Shown: positions 1-8,445, counted from the stretch's first letter. The stretch is 64,000 bases of DNA from Rhizomicrobium sp. (GCA_037200385.1 JBBCGL010000001.1:620001-684000); one strand, 5' to 3'. A program made the numbers and translations. The notes: generated by a model not told the origin, from the sequence alone.

Positions 1-1211
1 CCGACACCGGTGCGCTCTGGCGCTCCTGGTACGATATGCCGCCCGACAAATTCGCGGCCAAGACCGATGCGCTGTGGGATCAGGTGCAGCCGCTCTACAA
101 CAAGCTCCACTGCTATGTCCGGGCCAGGCTGAACCGGAAATACGGGGACGCGGTGCAGCCCAAGACCGGTCCCATCCGCGCCGACCTCACCGGCAATATG
201 TGGAGCCAGGATTGGGGCAACATCTATGACGTCGTCGCGCCGGCCGGCGGGCCCGGCCTCGGCTACGACCTGACGAAGCAGCTCGTCGATCGCGGCTATG
301 ACGCCGCGAAGATCGTCCATACCGCCGACAATTGGTACCAGTCGATCGGGCTGCCGCCGGAACCGCCGACCTTCTGGGTGCGCTCGATGATCACGCGGCC
401 GCGCGATCGCGAGGTCGTGTGCCATGCGAGCGCCTGGGATATCGATGCGAAGGACGATCTGCGGGTGAAGGCGTGCTTCACCGTGACGGCGGACGATTTC
501 TATACCGCGCATCACGAGCTGGGCCACAACATGTACCAGCGCGCCTACGACACCCAGCCCTTCCTGTTCCAGAACGGCGCCAATGATGGATTCCACGAGG
601 CGATCGGCGATTTCGCCGGCCTGAACGCGCTGACGCCGGATTACCTCAAGACGGTGGGCCTGATCGACAAGGTGCCGGGGCCGCAGGCCGACATCCCCTA
701 CCTGCTGCGCATGGCGCTGGACAAGATTCCGATCCTCGCCTTCGCGATCATCGTCGACAAATGGCGCTGGGGGGTGTTCTCCGGCCGAATCACGCCCGAG
801 CATTACAACGATGCGTGGTGGGCGCTGGTGGACAAGTACCAGTACCTCATGCCGCCGGGGCCGCGGCCGGCGAACGCGTTCGATCCGGGGGCAAAATTCC
901 ACATCGCCGACAACACGCCCTATGCCCGCTATTTCCTCGCGGACATCTACGAGTTCCAGTTCTATCGCGCGGCCTGCCGCCTGGCGCATTGGAAGGGGCC
1001 GCTCAACCGCTGCAGCATCTATGGGCGCAAGGATGTAGGGGCCAAGTTCGCGGCGATGCTGAAGCTGGGCCAGTCCAAGCCCTGGCCGGACGCGCTGTCG
1101 GCGTTCGGCGGCGAGCACGACATCGACGCCTCCGCGATCGCGGACTACTTCGCGCCCTTGTCGAAATGGCTCGACCAGGAGAATGCCGGCCGGGTCTGCA
1201 CGCGGTCCTGA
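1..1211 (+). CDS. M2-family peptidyl-dipeptidase (angiotensin-converting-enzyme-like), 5' end outside window
   Basis: Zinc metallopeptidase of family M2, expected to remove C-terminal dipeptides. The reading frame is open from base 3 and enters already inside the conserved region ([11 protein letters not shown], then [17 protein letters not shown]), so the N-terminal part, probably with a signal peptide, lies before the window. The zinc site is visible: HELGH (codons at 513-527) gives two His ligands and the catalytic Glu, and FHEAIGD about 25 residues later gives the Glu ligand. The C-terminus ([14 protein letters not shown]) matches the usual family end, so the 3' end is intact; the stop is TGA at 1209. 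The family assignment is secure; the substrate is unknown. Confidence 0.93.
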   Translation, partial: DTGALWRSWYDMPPDKFAAKTDALWDQVQPLYNKLHCYVRARLNRKYGDAVQPKTGPIRADLTGNMWSQDWGNIYDVVAPAGGPGLGYDLTKQLVDRGYDAAKIVHTADNWYQSIGLPPEPPTFWVRSMITRPRDREVVCHASAWDIDAKDDLRVKACFTVTADDFYTAHHELGHNMYQRAYDTQPFLFQNGANDGFHEAIGDFAGLNALTPDYLKTVGLIDKVPGPQADIPYLLRMALDKIPILAFAIIVDKWRWGVFSGRITPEHYNDAWWALVDKYQYLMPPGPRPANAFDPGAKFHIADNTPYARYFLADIYEFQFYRAACRLAHWKGPLNRCSIYGRKDVGAKFAAMLKLGQSKPWPDALSAFGGEHDIDASAIADYFAPLSKWLDQENAGRVCTRS

Positions 1212-1265
1212 GCGGGACGGGCACACCGGCCCGGAGGTGCAGCGCGAACACACAGGTAGAGATTC

Positions 1266-1292
1266 TGGGACCGATTTCTCCTGTCCCATTTT
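1266..1292 (+). terminator. Possible weak terminator after the M2 peptidase
   Basis: TGGGAC (1266-1271) pairs with GTCCCA (1283-1288) and is followed by TTTT. The stem is only 6 bp, so termination is tentative. Confidence 0.35.
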
Positions 1293-1334
1293 GACAATCG
1301 GCAATGCGGTGCGAATCTGTGGATGCTTTCATGT

Positions 1335-1366
1335 GATTCGCGGGAATCAGAAGACTCCCGCGAATC
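1335..1366. repeat. Perfect 11-bp hairpin
   Basis: GATTCGCGGGA at 1335-1345 and TCCCGCGAATC at 1356-1366 are exact reverse complements around a 10-nt loop. No T-run follows on either strand, so it is not an obvious terminator. It may be a REP-like element or mRNA 3'-end structure. Confidence 0.55.
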
Positions 1367-1686
1367 GCGAAGGACCCGCAGAATGCGTGATCTCCAGCAC
1401 CCGACATCTCCCGCGCCGCGCTGTCGGCGCGCCGCGGCGGCGTCGCGCGGGACGGACACGGCGGCGAAGGCAAAGGACGGCGGCGCGCCGCGTGCGCGCC
1501 GCGGCAGCTTGACGGCGCCACGCGCCGTCTGGCGGCGCTGCGAAATGGGAACGAACCATATCGCCTGTTTCGGTGTCTGGCGGTGCGGCACGCGCCGGCA
1601 GGCCGAACGCCTCAATTGCTCCGGGCTTACGCGATGGCACATGCCGCATCCCAGCGGCCTGCGGATCGTCTTGCCGGGAGAGCAGT

Positions 1687-1854
1687 ATGAAGCCGTCAGC
1701 CAGGATTGACGTCCTCAGTCGTCAGTCCACGATTTCCCTGCCGTTCCGGCTGCATCCGATCTATGTCCCGCATATCGTGCTGGCGAGCCTGATCGTGCTG
1801 GCCTGGTCGGTCGACGGCGTGCTCGCGCTGCTGGGCTGGATCGGCGCCCTGTAA
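1687..1854 (+). CDS. Possible 55-residue single-span membrane peptide
   Basis: ATG at 1687 follows a purine-rich GGGAGAGCAG at correct spacing. The peptide has a basic, polar N-terminus (MKPSARIDVLSRQST) and one hydrophobic segment at about residues 29-51, ending GWIGAL. This is a plausible topology for a small inner-membrane protein. The reading frame is open further upstream, but only the segment from 1687 has a ribosome-binding site. I recognise no family. It could be a chance open frame in GC-rich DNA, so confidence is limited. Confidence 0.35.
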   Translation: MKPSARIDVLSRQSTISLPFRLHPIYVPHIVLASLIVLAWSVDGVLALLGWIGAL

Positions 1855-1908
1855 AAAAAGCGGGTCTCGCGCGCGGCGGCGTTTGCCGTCCGCCCGGCGA
1901 TGACCCGC
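1853..1908 (-). terminator. Rho-independent terminator for a minus-strand transcript
   Basis: Read on the minus strand, GCGGGTC (complement of 1902-1908) pairs with GACCCGC (complement of 1860-1866), with further pairing inside, and is followed directly by seven T (complement of 1853-1859). The T-run is on the minus side, so the signal ends a transcript coming from above 1908, where no protein gene is evident. Confidence 0.55.
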
Positions 1909-2110
1909 CTGGTCTTGTCGCTACGCGGCAGGCCAGCGGCGCGCCGCATCCGGCGGGCCGACAAGCACCTTCGCTTCAACCGCCACGGTCCCTTGCGGCC
2001 GTCTCCGCGCTGCCAGACCCTCGAGACGAGGCGGGAACCGCAGAGACGGTCACGCGGATGAGCACGAGCGCGCATCCCCGACCTGTATGTGCCCATGCTT
2101 CACGCGGTTA
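1853..2110 (-). ncRNA. Candidate structured small RNA (no family recognised)
   Basis: Upstream of the minus-strand terminator the sequence can form strong stems: CTTGTCG (1914-1920) with CGACAAG (1959-1965), and CCGTCTCCGCG (1999-2009) with CGCAGAGACGG (2039-2049), the second enclosing a smaller CCTCG/CGAGG-type hairpin. No minus-strand reading frame here has a recognisable domain. I checked for the tmRNA tRNA-like end, the SRP RNA tetraloop region and RNase P core signatures and did not see them; 6S RNA cannot be excluded. The transcription start is not defined, so the upper boundary is approximate. Confidence 0.3.
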
Positions 2111-2337
2111 GATCATCGTATCCTCGAAGGCTTCGTCGCGGGAAAGGTAGGTCGTCCGCAGACGGAATATCAGCGGGGATAGCAAATTTAATGTTGGGGC
2201 GAATTCGCGAATGGAATCCGCGATGGCGCGTGGATTCGAAACGTCTAAAGACGCGAGTTATCCCCGCGGGGAAAATTCGGACTCATTCGGCGGCTTGTCC
2301 GGAGCGAATTGCTTCCACGTCGAAGCGCGGGCCTGCG
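2111..2337. other. Non-coding stretch, nothing recognised
   Basis: The base composition is mixed and less GC-rich than the surroundings, with an AT-rich patch around 2165-2200. It could contain the promoter of the candidate minus-strand RNA, but I found no convincing -35/-10 pair. Confidence 0.4.
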
Positions 2338-2403
2338 CATCCCTCGACGGGCTCGGGATGAGGCGCCCGCGCAATCCTCACATCCTGAGCTTGTCGAAGG
2401 ATG
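2338..2403. repeat. REP-like inverted pair
   Basis: Two related arms, 2338-2363 (CATCCCTCGACGGGCTCGGG and following bases) and 2376-2403 (containing CATCCTGAGCTTGTCGAAGG), are in inverted orientation around a 12-nt spacer. This is the layout of extragenic palindromic repeats. It lies just beyond the 3' end of the minus-strand gene at 2436. Confidence 0.6.
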
Positions 2404-2435
2404 GGGCTGGCGAATCCATTTGAATGGCAGCCGCT

Positions 2436-2969
2436 CTAGGACAACTTCTCGCCGCGACCTTGCATCTGTTCCAGCCAGCGCGTGCGCAATCGCGGCGAGA
2501 TCGTATCGACGCTGCCGATGAGGAGCGGCTCGCCGGCGGCGACGCCGCGCAGGGCGGGCCGCGTGTCCGGCCGGCCGCGATAGAAGAGGGCCGGCAGGCC
2601 CGAGGTGACGACGACATTCGCCGTCTTGTCGCCGGCGGGCTCGGGATGCAGATGCGCATTCAGGCGCGCGACCATGTCGAAGAGCTGGTGCAGTTCGGGC
2701 GGCGGCGCGCCGGCCCAGAGCGGATAGAAGATCGCGAGCTGGTCGGCGGCGCGCACCAGGCGGAAGGCCAGTTCCATCGCGTCGAGGGGTTCGCTGCCGG
2801 GCGCCTCGGCCAGGACGAGGGCCGAGAGCTGCAGGGCGCCGACATCCAGCCGCCTCGTCGCATTGCCGGCCGCACGGGCGCCGCGTTCATAAGCGTCGCA
2901 CAAGGCGGCGCAGAAACGCTCGGGACGGGGATCGGGGTGGCCGTTGACGACCAGCACGCTGCGGTTCAT
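2436..2969 (-). CDS. Flavodoxin-fold NAD(P)H oxidoreductase (Flavodoxin_2/KefF-like)
   Basis: A 177-residue protein of the flavin-binding NAD(P)H:quinone-reductase group. The first strand and phosphate loop appear as SVLVVNGHPDPRPERFCAAL. A DQLAIFYPLWAGAPPPELHQ segment matches the family's second flavin-contact loop, where the usual P-x-W-x-x-x-P region sits. ATG at 2969 is chosen because AAGGCAG lies just upstream; a TTG ten codons earlier is possible. Substrate is not predictable. The gene diverges from the TRIC-type channel at 3065. Confidence 0.75.
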   Translation of the reverse strand: MNRSVLVVNGHPDPRPERFCAALCDAYERGARAAGNATRRLDVGALQLSALVLAEAPGSEPLDAMELAFRLVRAADQLAIFYPLWAGAPPPELHQLFDMVARLNAHLHPEPAGDKTANVVVTSGLPALFYRGRPDTRPALRGVAAGEPLLIGSVDTISPRLRTRWLEQMQGRGEKLS

Positions 2970-3064
2970 GGCGTTCTGCCTTGGACTTGCGCCGGACAAT
3001 GCGCCATCGCGCCGGCCGCCGCCTTGAGATTTCGCAACGCGGCGTCCCGTGTTAGGCCAAGGCG

Positions 3065-3679
3065 ATGATCGCCCTGCCGATACCGCTGGTGACGCTCGAC
3101 TATGTCGGCGTCGCCGTCTTCGCCGTCACCGGCGCGCTGGCGGCGGCACGCAACCGCCATGATGCGATCACCTTCGCGGCCTTCGCGATCCTCACCGGCG
3201 TCGGCGGCGGCACGCTGCGCGACCTGCTGATCGGCCAGCCGGTCTTCTGGGTGCATGCGAGCGGGTATATCTACGTATGCCTCGGCGCCGCCGCGGCGGT
3301 GTGGCTGGCGGGCGAGCGGCCCTGGCGCAGCAGCGCCCTGGTCTGGCTCGATGCCGTGGGCCTCGCCGCCTATGCGGTGCTGGGGGCCGCCAAGGCGCTT
3401 GGCGCCGGCGTTCCGCCGCCGGTCGCCGTGGCGATGGGGGCGCTGACCGCGACGTTCGGCGGAATCCTGCGCGACCTCTTCGCGGGCCAGCCTTCGGTGC
3501 TGCTAAGGCGAGAAATCTACATCACCGCAGCCGTGCTGGCCGCGGCGGTATATGTGGCCGCGAATGCGTTCGGGATGGATGCCCGCATCGCGGCGGTCGC
3601 GGCCTTCGCCGCCGGATTCGGGCTGCGGGCCGGCGCCATCGCGCGCGGCTGGACGCTGCCGGGGTTCGAGAAGTCGTAG
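3065..3679 (+). CDS. Trimeric intracellular cation channel family membrane protein (YadS/YicG-like, UPF0126)
   Basis: A 204-residue membrane protein with about seven hydrophobic helices. It shows the internal duplication of the bacterial TRIC family: GVGGGTLRDLLIGQPVFW in the first half and TFGGILRDLFAGQPSVLL in the second, with the glycine-rich kink and RD pair in each. Bacterial members conduct monovalent cations as trimers in the inner membrane; the physiological role is unclear. The length is normal. Starts with ATG and diverges from the oxidoreductase gene across about 95 bp. Confidence 0.9.
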   Translation: MIALPIPLVTLDYVGVAVFAVTGALAAARNRHDAITFAAFAILTGVGGGTLRDLLIGQPVFWVHASGYIYVCLGAAAAVWLAGERPWRSSALVWLDAVGLAAYAVLGAAKALGAGVPPPVAVAMGALTATFGGILRDLFAGQPSVLLRREIYITAAVLAAAVYVAANAFGMDARIAAVAAFAAGFGLRAGAIARGWTLPGFEKS

Positions 3680-3712
3680 CGGAATTCGCACTCGAATTTG
3701 CCCAATCAAAGT

Positions 3713-3812
3713 TGTCATCCCGGCCGGGCGGAGCGAGAGCGGGGAACCATTGAGACATTGCGCGACGGGTCCCGGCGCTGCGGATGCTTCCGCACCGCCC
3801 GGCCGGGATGAC
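3713..3812. repeat. Palindromic repeat, TGTCATCCC class
   Basis: The arms TGTCATCCCGGCCGGGCGG (from 3713) and the inverted CCGCCCGGCCGGGATGAC (to about 3812) flank a GGGAACC...GGGTCCC core. The outer ends match those of the copies at 27202-27330 and 48517-48668. Confidence 0.75.
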
Positions 3813-3990
3813 CGGTGGTGATTCAGCCAGAACGCAAATTGCTCTCGGGGTGGATGTCCGGCTGACCGGGGCGCAACGACGGCGTTGGCGCGACGCCTAT
3901 TCCGAACCAACCCGAAGCCGCGCCGGCACCGCTGGACGCAGGCGGGACCTCGGCGCATGAATCGTGTGACGATTCTGTGAAGGATTTGTG

Positions 3991-4635
3991 ATGCTCCGCT
4001 GGTTTCAGGCGCTCATGCCCAGGGAGGAACGGTTCTTCGGGCTGTTCAACCGCCATGCGGCGACTCTGGGCGACGGCGCGCTGGCACTGCGTGCCGTGCT
4101 GCAGGGCGGGGAGGGCGTGCCGGACGCCTGCCGCCGGGTGATGGAATTCGAGGACCAGGCCGACGGCATCGCGCGCGACGTGCTGCTGCTGACGCGGCGC
4201 TCCTTCATCACGCCGTTCGACCGCAGCGACATCAAGGAGCTGATCAACTCGCTCGACGACGCCATCGACCAGATGCAGAAGACCGCCAAGGCGATCCTGC
4301 TGTTCGAGGTGCGCGATTTCGAGCCGGAGATGGCGCAGATGGGCGATGTCATCGTCCAGACCGCGAGACTGACCGGCGAGGCGGTGGCGTTGATGGGCTC
4401 GGTGCGCGAGCAGGCGACCAGGCTCAACGCCCTGACCGAAGAGATCATCCGGCTGGAGGATCACGCGGACGGACTGCACGACCTGGGAATCAAGGTGCTT
4501 TACCTCAAGCATCGCGGCGGCAACGCGATGGAGTACATCGTCGGCATCGAAATCTACGACCATCTGGAAAAGGTCATGGACCGCTTCGAGGACGTCGCCA
4601 ACCGCATCGGCGGCATCGTCATCGAGCAGGCCTAG
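3991..4635 (+). CDS. pap: DUF47/PhoU-like Pit accessory protein
   Basis: A 214-residue, largely helical cytoplasmic protein of the DUF47 (PhoU-like) family. DDAIDQMQKTAKAI and LEKVMDRFEDVANRIGGIV are typical of the repeated helices, with acidic metal-binding positions such as EFEDQAD and RLEDHAD. In Sinorhizobium a homologue lies directly before pit and is needed for Pit-dependent phosphate uptake. The same order occurs here with 5 nt between genes. ATG at 3991 follows AAGGA; an in-frame GTG one codon earlier is less well placed. Confidence 0.88.
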   Translation: MLRWFQALMPREERFFGLFNRHAATLGDGALALRAVLQGGEGVPDACRRVMEFEDQADGIARDVLLLTRRSFITPFDRSDIKELINSLDDAIDQMQKTAKAILLFEVRDFEPEMAQMGDVIVQTARLTGEAVALMGSVREQATRLNALTEEIIRLEDHADGLHDLGIKVLYLKHRGGNAMEYIVGIEIYDHLEKVMDRFEDVANRIGGIVIEQA

Positions 4636-4640
4636 GCGCC

Positions 4641-5630
4641 GTGGAACCGCTGCTCATCTTCCTCATCGTCGTCGCGCTGACCTTCGACTTCCTGAACGGG
4701 CTTCACGACGCGGCGAACTCCATCGCCACCATCGTGTCGACCCGGGTGCTGTCGCCGCGCTATGCGGTGTTCTGGGCGGCGTTCTTCAATTTCATCGCCT
4801 TCCTGGTGTTCGGGCTGCACGTCGCCAAGACGATCGGCACCGGCATCGTGGCGCCCGAGGTCATCACCGACCAGGTGATCTTCGGTGCCCTGATGGGCGC
4901 CATCGTGTGGAACGTCGTCACCTGGCTCGCCGGCATCCCGTCGTCGAGCTCACATGCCCTGGTCGGCGGGCTGGTCGGCGCCGGCGTCGCCCATGTCGGC
5001 TGGCATGCGGTGGTGTGGAGCGGGCTCGGCAAGACCATCGGCGCGATCTTCCTGTCGCCGGCGCTCGGCTTCGTGCTGGCGCTGCTGCTGGTCCTGATCC
5101 TGTCCTGGGCGTTCGTGCGATCGACGCCGGCGCGGGTCGACGGGCTGTTCCGCAAGGTGCAGTTCGTTTCCGCGTCGCTCTATTCGCTGGGCCATGGCGG
5201 CAACGACGCGCAGAAGACGATGGGCATCATCGCCGCGCTGCTGATGGCACATGGCGCCATCAAGGGCGAATTCCACGTGCCCTTCTGGGTCGTGCTGAGC
5301 TGCCAGGCCGCGATGGCGCTGGGGACTCTGTTCGGCGGCTGGCGCATCGTGCGTACAATGGGTTCGCGAATCACGCGATTGACGCCGTTCCAGGGCGTCT
5401 GCGCGGAAACGGCAGGATCGATCACCTTGTTCTTGGCGACAGGCCTCGGCATCCCGGTCTCGACCACCCACACGATCACGGGTGCGATCGTCGGCGTGGG
5501 GGCGGCGCGCCGGACCTCGGCGGTGCGCTGGAACGTGGCGAAAGACATTCTTATCGCCTGGGTGGTTACCATGCCTGCGGCGGGCGCGATCGGCGCCGCG
5601 TTCTATTGGCTGTTCGGGGCCATGACGTGA
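4641..5630 (+). CDS. pit: Low-affinity inorganic phosphate transporter, PiT family
   Basis: A 329-residue inner-membrane permease importing phosphate (probably as metal-phosphate) with protons. Both PiT signature halves are present: DFLNGLHDAANSIATIVSTR near the N-terminus and SLGHGGNDAQKTMGII in the middle, with about ten hydrophobic segments. ETAGSITLF and PVSTTHTITGAIVG match the C-terminal conserved region. GTG start, 5 nt after the accessory gene, so the two are almost certainly co-transcribed. Confidence 0.95.
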   Translation: MEPLLIFLIVVALTFDFLNGLHDAANSIATIVSTRVLSPRYAVFWAAFFNFIAFLVFGLHVAKTIGTGIVAPEVITDQVIFGALMGAIVWNVVTWLAGIPSSSSHALVGGLVGAGVAHVGWHAVVWSGLGKTIGAIFLSPALGFVLALLLVLILSWAFVRSTPARVDGLFRKVQFVSASLYSLGHGGNDAQKTMGIIAALLMAHGAIKGEFHVPFWVVLSCQAAMALGTLFGGWRIVRTMGSRITRLTPFQGVCAETAGSITLFLATGLGIPVSTTHTITGAIVGVGAARRTSAVRWNVAKDILIAWVVTMPAAGAIGAAFYWLFGAMT

Positions 5631-5640
5631 GACTTCGGGC

Positions 5641-6111
5641 ATGAGAGCGAGCGCGACGGCGCCGCGCCTTGCGGCGGCAAAGAAGGCGACGGGCACGCAA
5701 TATGCGGCGCTGCCCTATCGCGTGACCGAGGCGGGTGTCGAGATCCTGTTGATCACGACGCGGCGCACGCGGCGCTGGATCGTGCCCAAGGGCTGGCCGA
5801 TCGAGGGTTTGACACCGGCCGCCACGGCGGCGCGCGAGGCGCTGGAAGAGGCGGGGATCAGCGGCGAGGTCGACACGGACGCGCTGGGCAGCTTCTCCTA
5901 TCTGAAGGAGTTGCGCAGCGGCCTCAGTGTTCCTTGCCGGGTCGACGTCTTCCCGCTCAAGGTGACGCGGCAGCGCAAGACCTGGGCGGAGAAGGAGGCG
6001 CGCGAGGCGCGCTGGCTGCCGGCGACCGAGGCGGCCAAGGCCGTCATGGAGCCTGGGCTGAAACGGCTGATCATCAAGTTCGGTGCGCGCCTGGCGCCCA
6101 AGACTCATTAG
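5641..6111 (+). CDS. NUDIX hydrolase (diphosphoinositol-polyphosphate-hydrolase-like)
   Basis: A 156-residue Nudix protein. The Nudix box is GWPIEG followed by AAREALEEAGI (residues about 51-73), in the variant PKGWP form used by DIPP-type enzymes in which the first Glu of the classic box is not at its usual place. The catalytic REALEEAG core is intact. It likely cleaves a nucleoside or inositol diphosphate bond. It lies 10 nt after pit and could be in the same transcript. The stop overlaps the convergent GNAT gene by 4 nt. Confidence 0.85.
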   Translation: MRASATAPRLAAAKKATGTQYAALPYRVTEAGVEILLITTRRTRRWIVPKGWPIEGLTPAATAAREALEEAGISGEVDTDALGSFSYLKELRSGLSVPCRVDVFPLKVTRQRKTWAEKEAREARWLPATEAAKAVMEPGLKRLIIKFGARLAPKTH

Positions 6112-6380
6112 TCCAGCACGTCCTGCGCGTCCTTGTGACGCCGGAACCAGGCGAAGGCGTAGGAACAAGTCGGGGTGATCTTGAAGCCTTCGGCGCGGGC
6201 CCGCGTCACGATCCCGTTCATCAGGCGGGATGCCGCGCCGGTGCCGCGCAGCGCCGGCGGCGCCTCGACATGCGGGATGACGACGTGCAGGCCGCTGCGA
6301 TGATAGTTCGCGAAGGCGGTCTGCCCGTTCTCTTCGAGCTCGAAGCGGCGATAGTCGCGGTTGTCTTTGACGGTGCTCAT
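6108..6380 (-). CDS. Small GNAT-type N-acetyltransferase (YjdJ-like)
   Basis: A 90-residue single-domain acetyltransferase of the short YjdJ class (COG2388). VVIPHVEAPPALRGTGAASRLM is the acetyl-CoA-binding strand and pyrophosphate loop. PTCSYAFAWFRRHKDAQDVL is the typical C-terminal end of the group. Its ATG overlaps the stop of the following minus-strand gene's upstream boundary (ATGA at 6377-6380), which indicates co-translation with the TIGR02206-type membrane gene. Substrate unknown. Confidence 0.82.
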   Translation of the reverse strand: MSTVKDNRDYRRFELEENGQTAFANYHRSGLHVVIPHVEAPPALRGTGAASRLMNGIVTRARAEGFKITPTCSYAFAWFRRHKDAQDVLD

Positions 6381-7120
6381 GGCGTGGAAACGGCCGGACC
6401 CTCTACGGGTTGCGGATCGCGGCGGCCGCGAATCCGGTCGAGGACGAAGAACGGCGCATAATAGACCAAGGTCGAGGCGAGCCCCATCGCGATCAGCACC
6501 CCGACATACCAGGGCCAGGGCGGCATGAGGTCGAGGATGGTGGGGAAGGGCGGCTTGCGCCGCAGCATCCCGTAATTGGCGCCCGTCGCCCAGTCGAACA
6601 GGCCGGCGGTGCCGGCATAGACGAAGGTCCAGCCGATCGCGCGCGGCAGCGAGGCGGGGTAGGGCCGCATCCCGAGGCCGAAGGTCAGGTAGAGCACCGA
6701 GGCGATGATGCCGCCATGGAAGACGAAGAACAGCAGGAACTGGATGTCGGGGAAGTCGAGCTGGACGTCGGGCGTCAGCATGCCCTGCAGCGTTCCCGCC
6801 AGGGCCCAGAAATAGGCAAGCTCATAGGTCCGCTGGTTCGGGCGGAACAGGGTATAGACCGTGGCGACCGTCGCCCAGTCGCACAGGTTGAGCGGGAATG
6901 CGTTGTCGACCCCGAGCCAGCCCTTGCCGTGCAGCAGCAGCATCCAGCCGACCCAGTTGACGGTCATCGCGGCACCGAGCGTCCAGCGCAGGATTTTGTC
7001 CGCCTGCGGATGTTTCCGCGGCCGGACGAGCCAGGCGGCCAGGAGCGGCGCGACGAAGGGCAGCACCAGCGCGACGAGGTGCGAGCGGCCGAAAAGGGCG
7101 AAAGGCGCGGGGTGCATCAT
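6377..7120 (-). CDS. YwaF/TIGR02206 family integral membrane protein
   Basis: A 247-residue protein with about six to seven hydrophobic helices. Conserved features of the TIGR02206/YwaF family include PLNLCDWATVATVYTL, YFWALAGTLQGMLTPD and HGGIIASVLYLTFG. The function of the family is not established. ATG at 7120 (followed by a second ATG) is chosen because the hydrophobic core starts shortly after; the frame is open further upstream but that part runs into the hairpin at 7134-7177. It overlaps the downstream GNAT gene by 4 nt. Confidence 0.85.
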   Translation of the reverse strand: MMHPAPFALFGRSHLVALVLPFVAPLLAAWLVRPRKHPQADKILRWTLGAAMTVNWVGWMLLLHGKGWLGVDNAFPLNLCDWATVATVYTLFRPNQRTYELAYFWALAGTLQGMLTPDVQLDFPDIQFLLFFVFHGGIIASVLYLTFGLGMRPYPASLPRAIGWTFVYAGTAGLFDWATGANYGMLRRKPPFPTILDLMPPWPWYVGVLIAMGLASTLVYYAPFFVLDRIRGRRDPQPVEGPAVSTP

Positions 7121-7133
7121 GTCACTTTGCCGC

Positions 7134-7177
7134 GAGCGGCTCCTCCCCCCGTTGTCACGGGGGAGGAGGAGCCGCTC
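7134..7177. repeat. Imperfect hairpin between divergent genes
   Basis: GAGCGGCTCCTCCCCC and GGGGGAGG(AGG)AGCCGCTC pair with a 3-nt bulge around GTTGTCAC. The centre resembles CCTCCCGCGGTTACGGGGGG at 16535-16557. No T-run follows, so it is more likely a REP-type element than a terminator. Confidence 0.5.
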
Positions 7178-7268
7178 CGCTGTCCGTCGAAAACCATGCG
7201 TCCGCTCCCCTATCTTTTGTGCGGAGTCTATCCGATTGTCGGGCCAGCAAAACCGAAAGGACTGCCCC

Positions 7269-8222
7269 ATGAAATACCGCAAGCTCGGCGCCAGCGATCT
7301 CGACGTCTCGGAGATTTCCCTCGGATCGTGGCTGACTTATGGCGTCGGCGTGGAGAAAGACGGCGCCATCGCCTGCGTGAACCGCGCCTTCGAGCTCGGC
7401 ATCAACTTCATCGACACGGCGAACGTCTATGGCCGCGGCGCGGCGGAGACCGTGCTGGGCGAGGCGCTGGCGGGGCGCAAGCGGGCGTCCTACATCCTGG
7501 CAACCAAGGTGTTCGGCGACATGGGCGGCGGCAATCAGGGCCTGTCGCGGGCCCAGATCGAGAAGCAGCTCGACGATTCGCTGAAGCGGCTGCGGGTCGA
7601 TTTCGTCGACCTCTACCAGTGCCACCGCTACGATCCCAACACGCCGCTGGAGGAGACGATGACGGCGCTGACCGGCGCGGTGAAGAGCGGCAAGGTGCGC
7701 TGGCTCGGCTTCTCCGAATGGTCGCCGCAGCAGATCCAGGCCGCCGTCGCGATGACGGGCGTCGAGCATTTCGTCTCCAGCCAGCCGCAATATTCGCTGC
7801 TCTACCGGCGGCCCGAGGCGAAGGTGATCCCGCTGAGCGCCGCCAACGGGATCTCGCAGATCGTGTGGTCGCCGCTGGCGCAGGGCGTGCTGACCGGGAA
7901 GTACGATCCCAACTCGCCGCCGCCGGCCGGCACCCGCGCGACCTCCAGCGAGATGAGCAGCGCGATCGCGCGCTGGATGGAGAAGCCGGTGCTGGAGGCG
8001 GTGCAGAAACTGAAGCCGCTGGCGCAGGAGGCGGGGCTGACGCTCGGCCAGTTCGCGCTCGCCTGGGTGCTGCGCGAGCCCAATGTGGCGTCGGCGATCG
8101 TCGGCGCGAGCCGTCCCGAGCAGCTCGACGAGAACGCCGCGGCGAGCGGCGCCGAGGTCGATCCGGCGCTGTTCGCGAAGGCGGAAAGCATCATCGCGGA
8201 GGCGCTGCCGCGCACAGGGTGA
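7269..8222 (+). CDS. Aldo/keto reductase (Kv-beta/YghZ-like)
   Basis: A 317-residue NADPH-dependent carbonyl reductase with a TIM-barrel fold. The catalytic tetrad is visible: Asp49 and Tyr54 in FIDTANVYGRG, Lys80 in YILATKVFG, and His119 in VDLYQCHRYDP. C-terminal IVGASRPEQLDEN is the cofactor-phosphate-binding segment. ATG at 7269 follows AAAGGA at good spacing; the open frame upstream lacks a start signal. The active site is complete, but the in vivo substrate is unknown. Confidence 0.93.
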   Translation: MKYRKLGASDLDVSEISLGSWLTYGVGVEKDGAIACVNRAFELGINFIDTANVYGRGAAETVLGEALAGRKRASYILATKVFGDMGGGNQGLSRAQIEKQLDDSLKRLRVDFVDLYQCHRYDPNTPLEETMTALTGAVKSGKVRWLGFSEWSPQQIQAAVAMTGVEHFVSSQPQYSLLYRRPEAKVIPLSAANGISQIVWSPLAQGVLTGKYDPNSPPPAGTRATSSEMSSAIARWMEKPVLEAVQKLKPLAQEAGLTLGQFALAWVLREPNVASAIVGASRPEQLDENAAASGAEVDPALFAKAESIIAEALPRTG

Positions 8223-8248
8223 GATGCTGACGGGCTTAACCCCTCACT

Positions 8249-8346
8249 TGTCATGGCCCGTAACAGCGGGCCATCCAGGTGCCCCCTCAGAACATTCGAC
8301 AGTCATGGCGCACCAACTGGATGGCCCGGCTTTGCGGGCCATGACA
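8249..8346. repeat. Palindromic repeat, TGTCATGGCCCG class
   Basis: The outer arms TGTCATGGCCCG and CGGGCCATGACA each carry a small internal hairpin (GGCCCG/CGGGCC), and inner arms CATCCAGGTG and CACCAACTGGATG are inverted. A near-identical copy lies at 49715-49815. The repeat sits in the 220-bp gap before the DUF35 gene. Confidence 0.75.
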
Positions 8347-8445
8347 GCAAGGGAACGGGAACAGCACCCCTTTCCCCAACGTCACGGTTGCGTTCCGTCG
8401 CGCGGCGCGATTTGCTCCCCGCCAAACAACGGGAGCACGCTCTAT

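Larger units (their letters stand above)
1212..1686. other. Intergenic stretch without a convincing gene
   Basis: This stretch follows the M2 peptidase. It holds a weak terminator-like hairpin (1266-1292) and a perfect 11-bp hairpin (1335-1366). The remainder, about 1370-1680, is very GC-rich and open in several frames on both strands, but none of the translations has a recognisable domain or a convincing ribosome-binding site. I see nothing else here. Confidence 0.5.

Noticed and set aside
1291-1319. TTGACA at 1291 as a promoter
   Set aside because: The -10 position 17 bp later reads AATCTG, too far from consensus, and no supported gene follows closely.
1853-2110. tmRNA, SRP RNA or RNase P RNA
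   Set aside because: The tRNA-like acceptor end, the SRP GGAA-type loop region and the RNase P conserved core were not found.
3713-3812. CRISPR or transposon end
   Set aside because: The repeats are single palindromes without spacers and no transposase or terminal-inverted-repeat-bounded gene is present.
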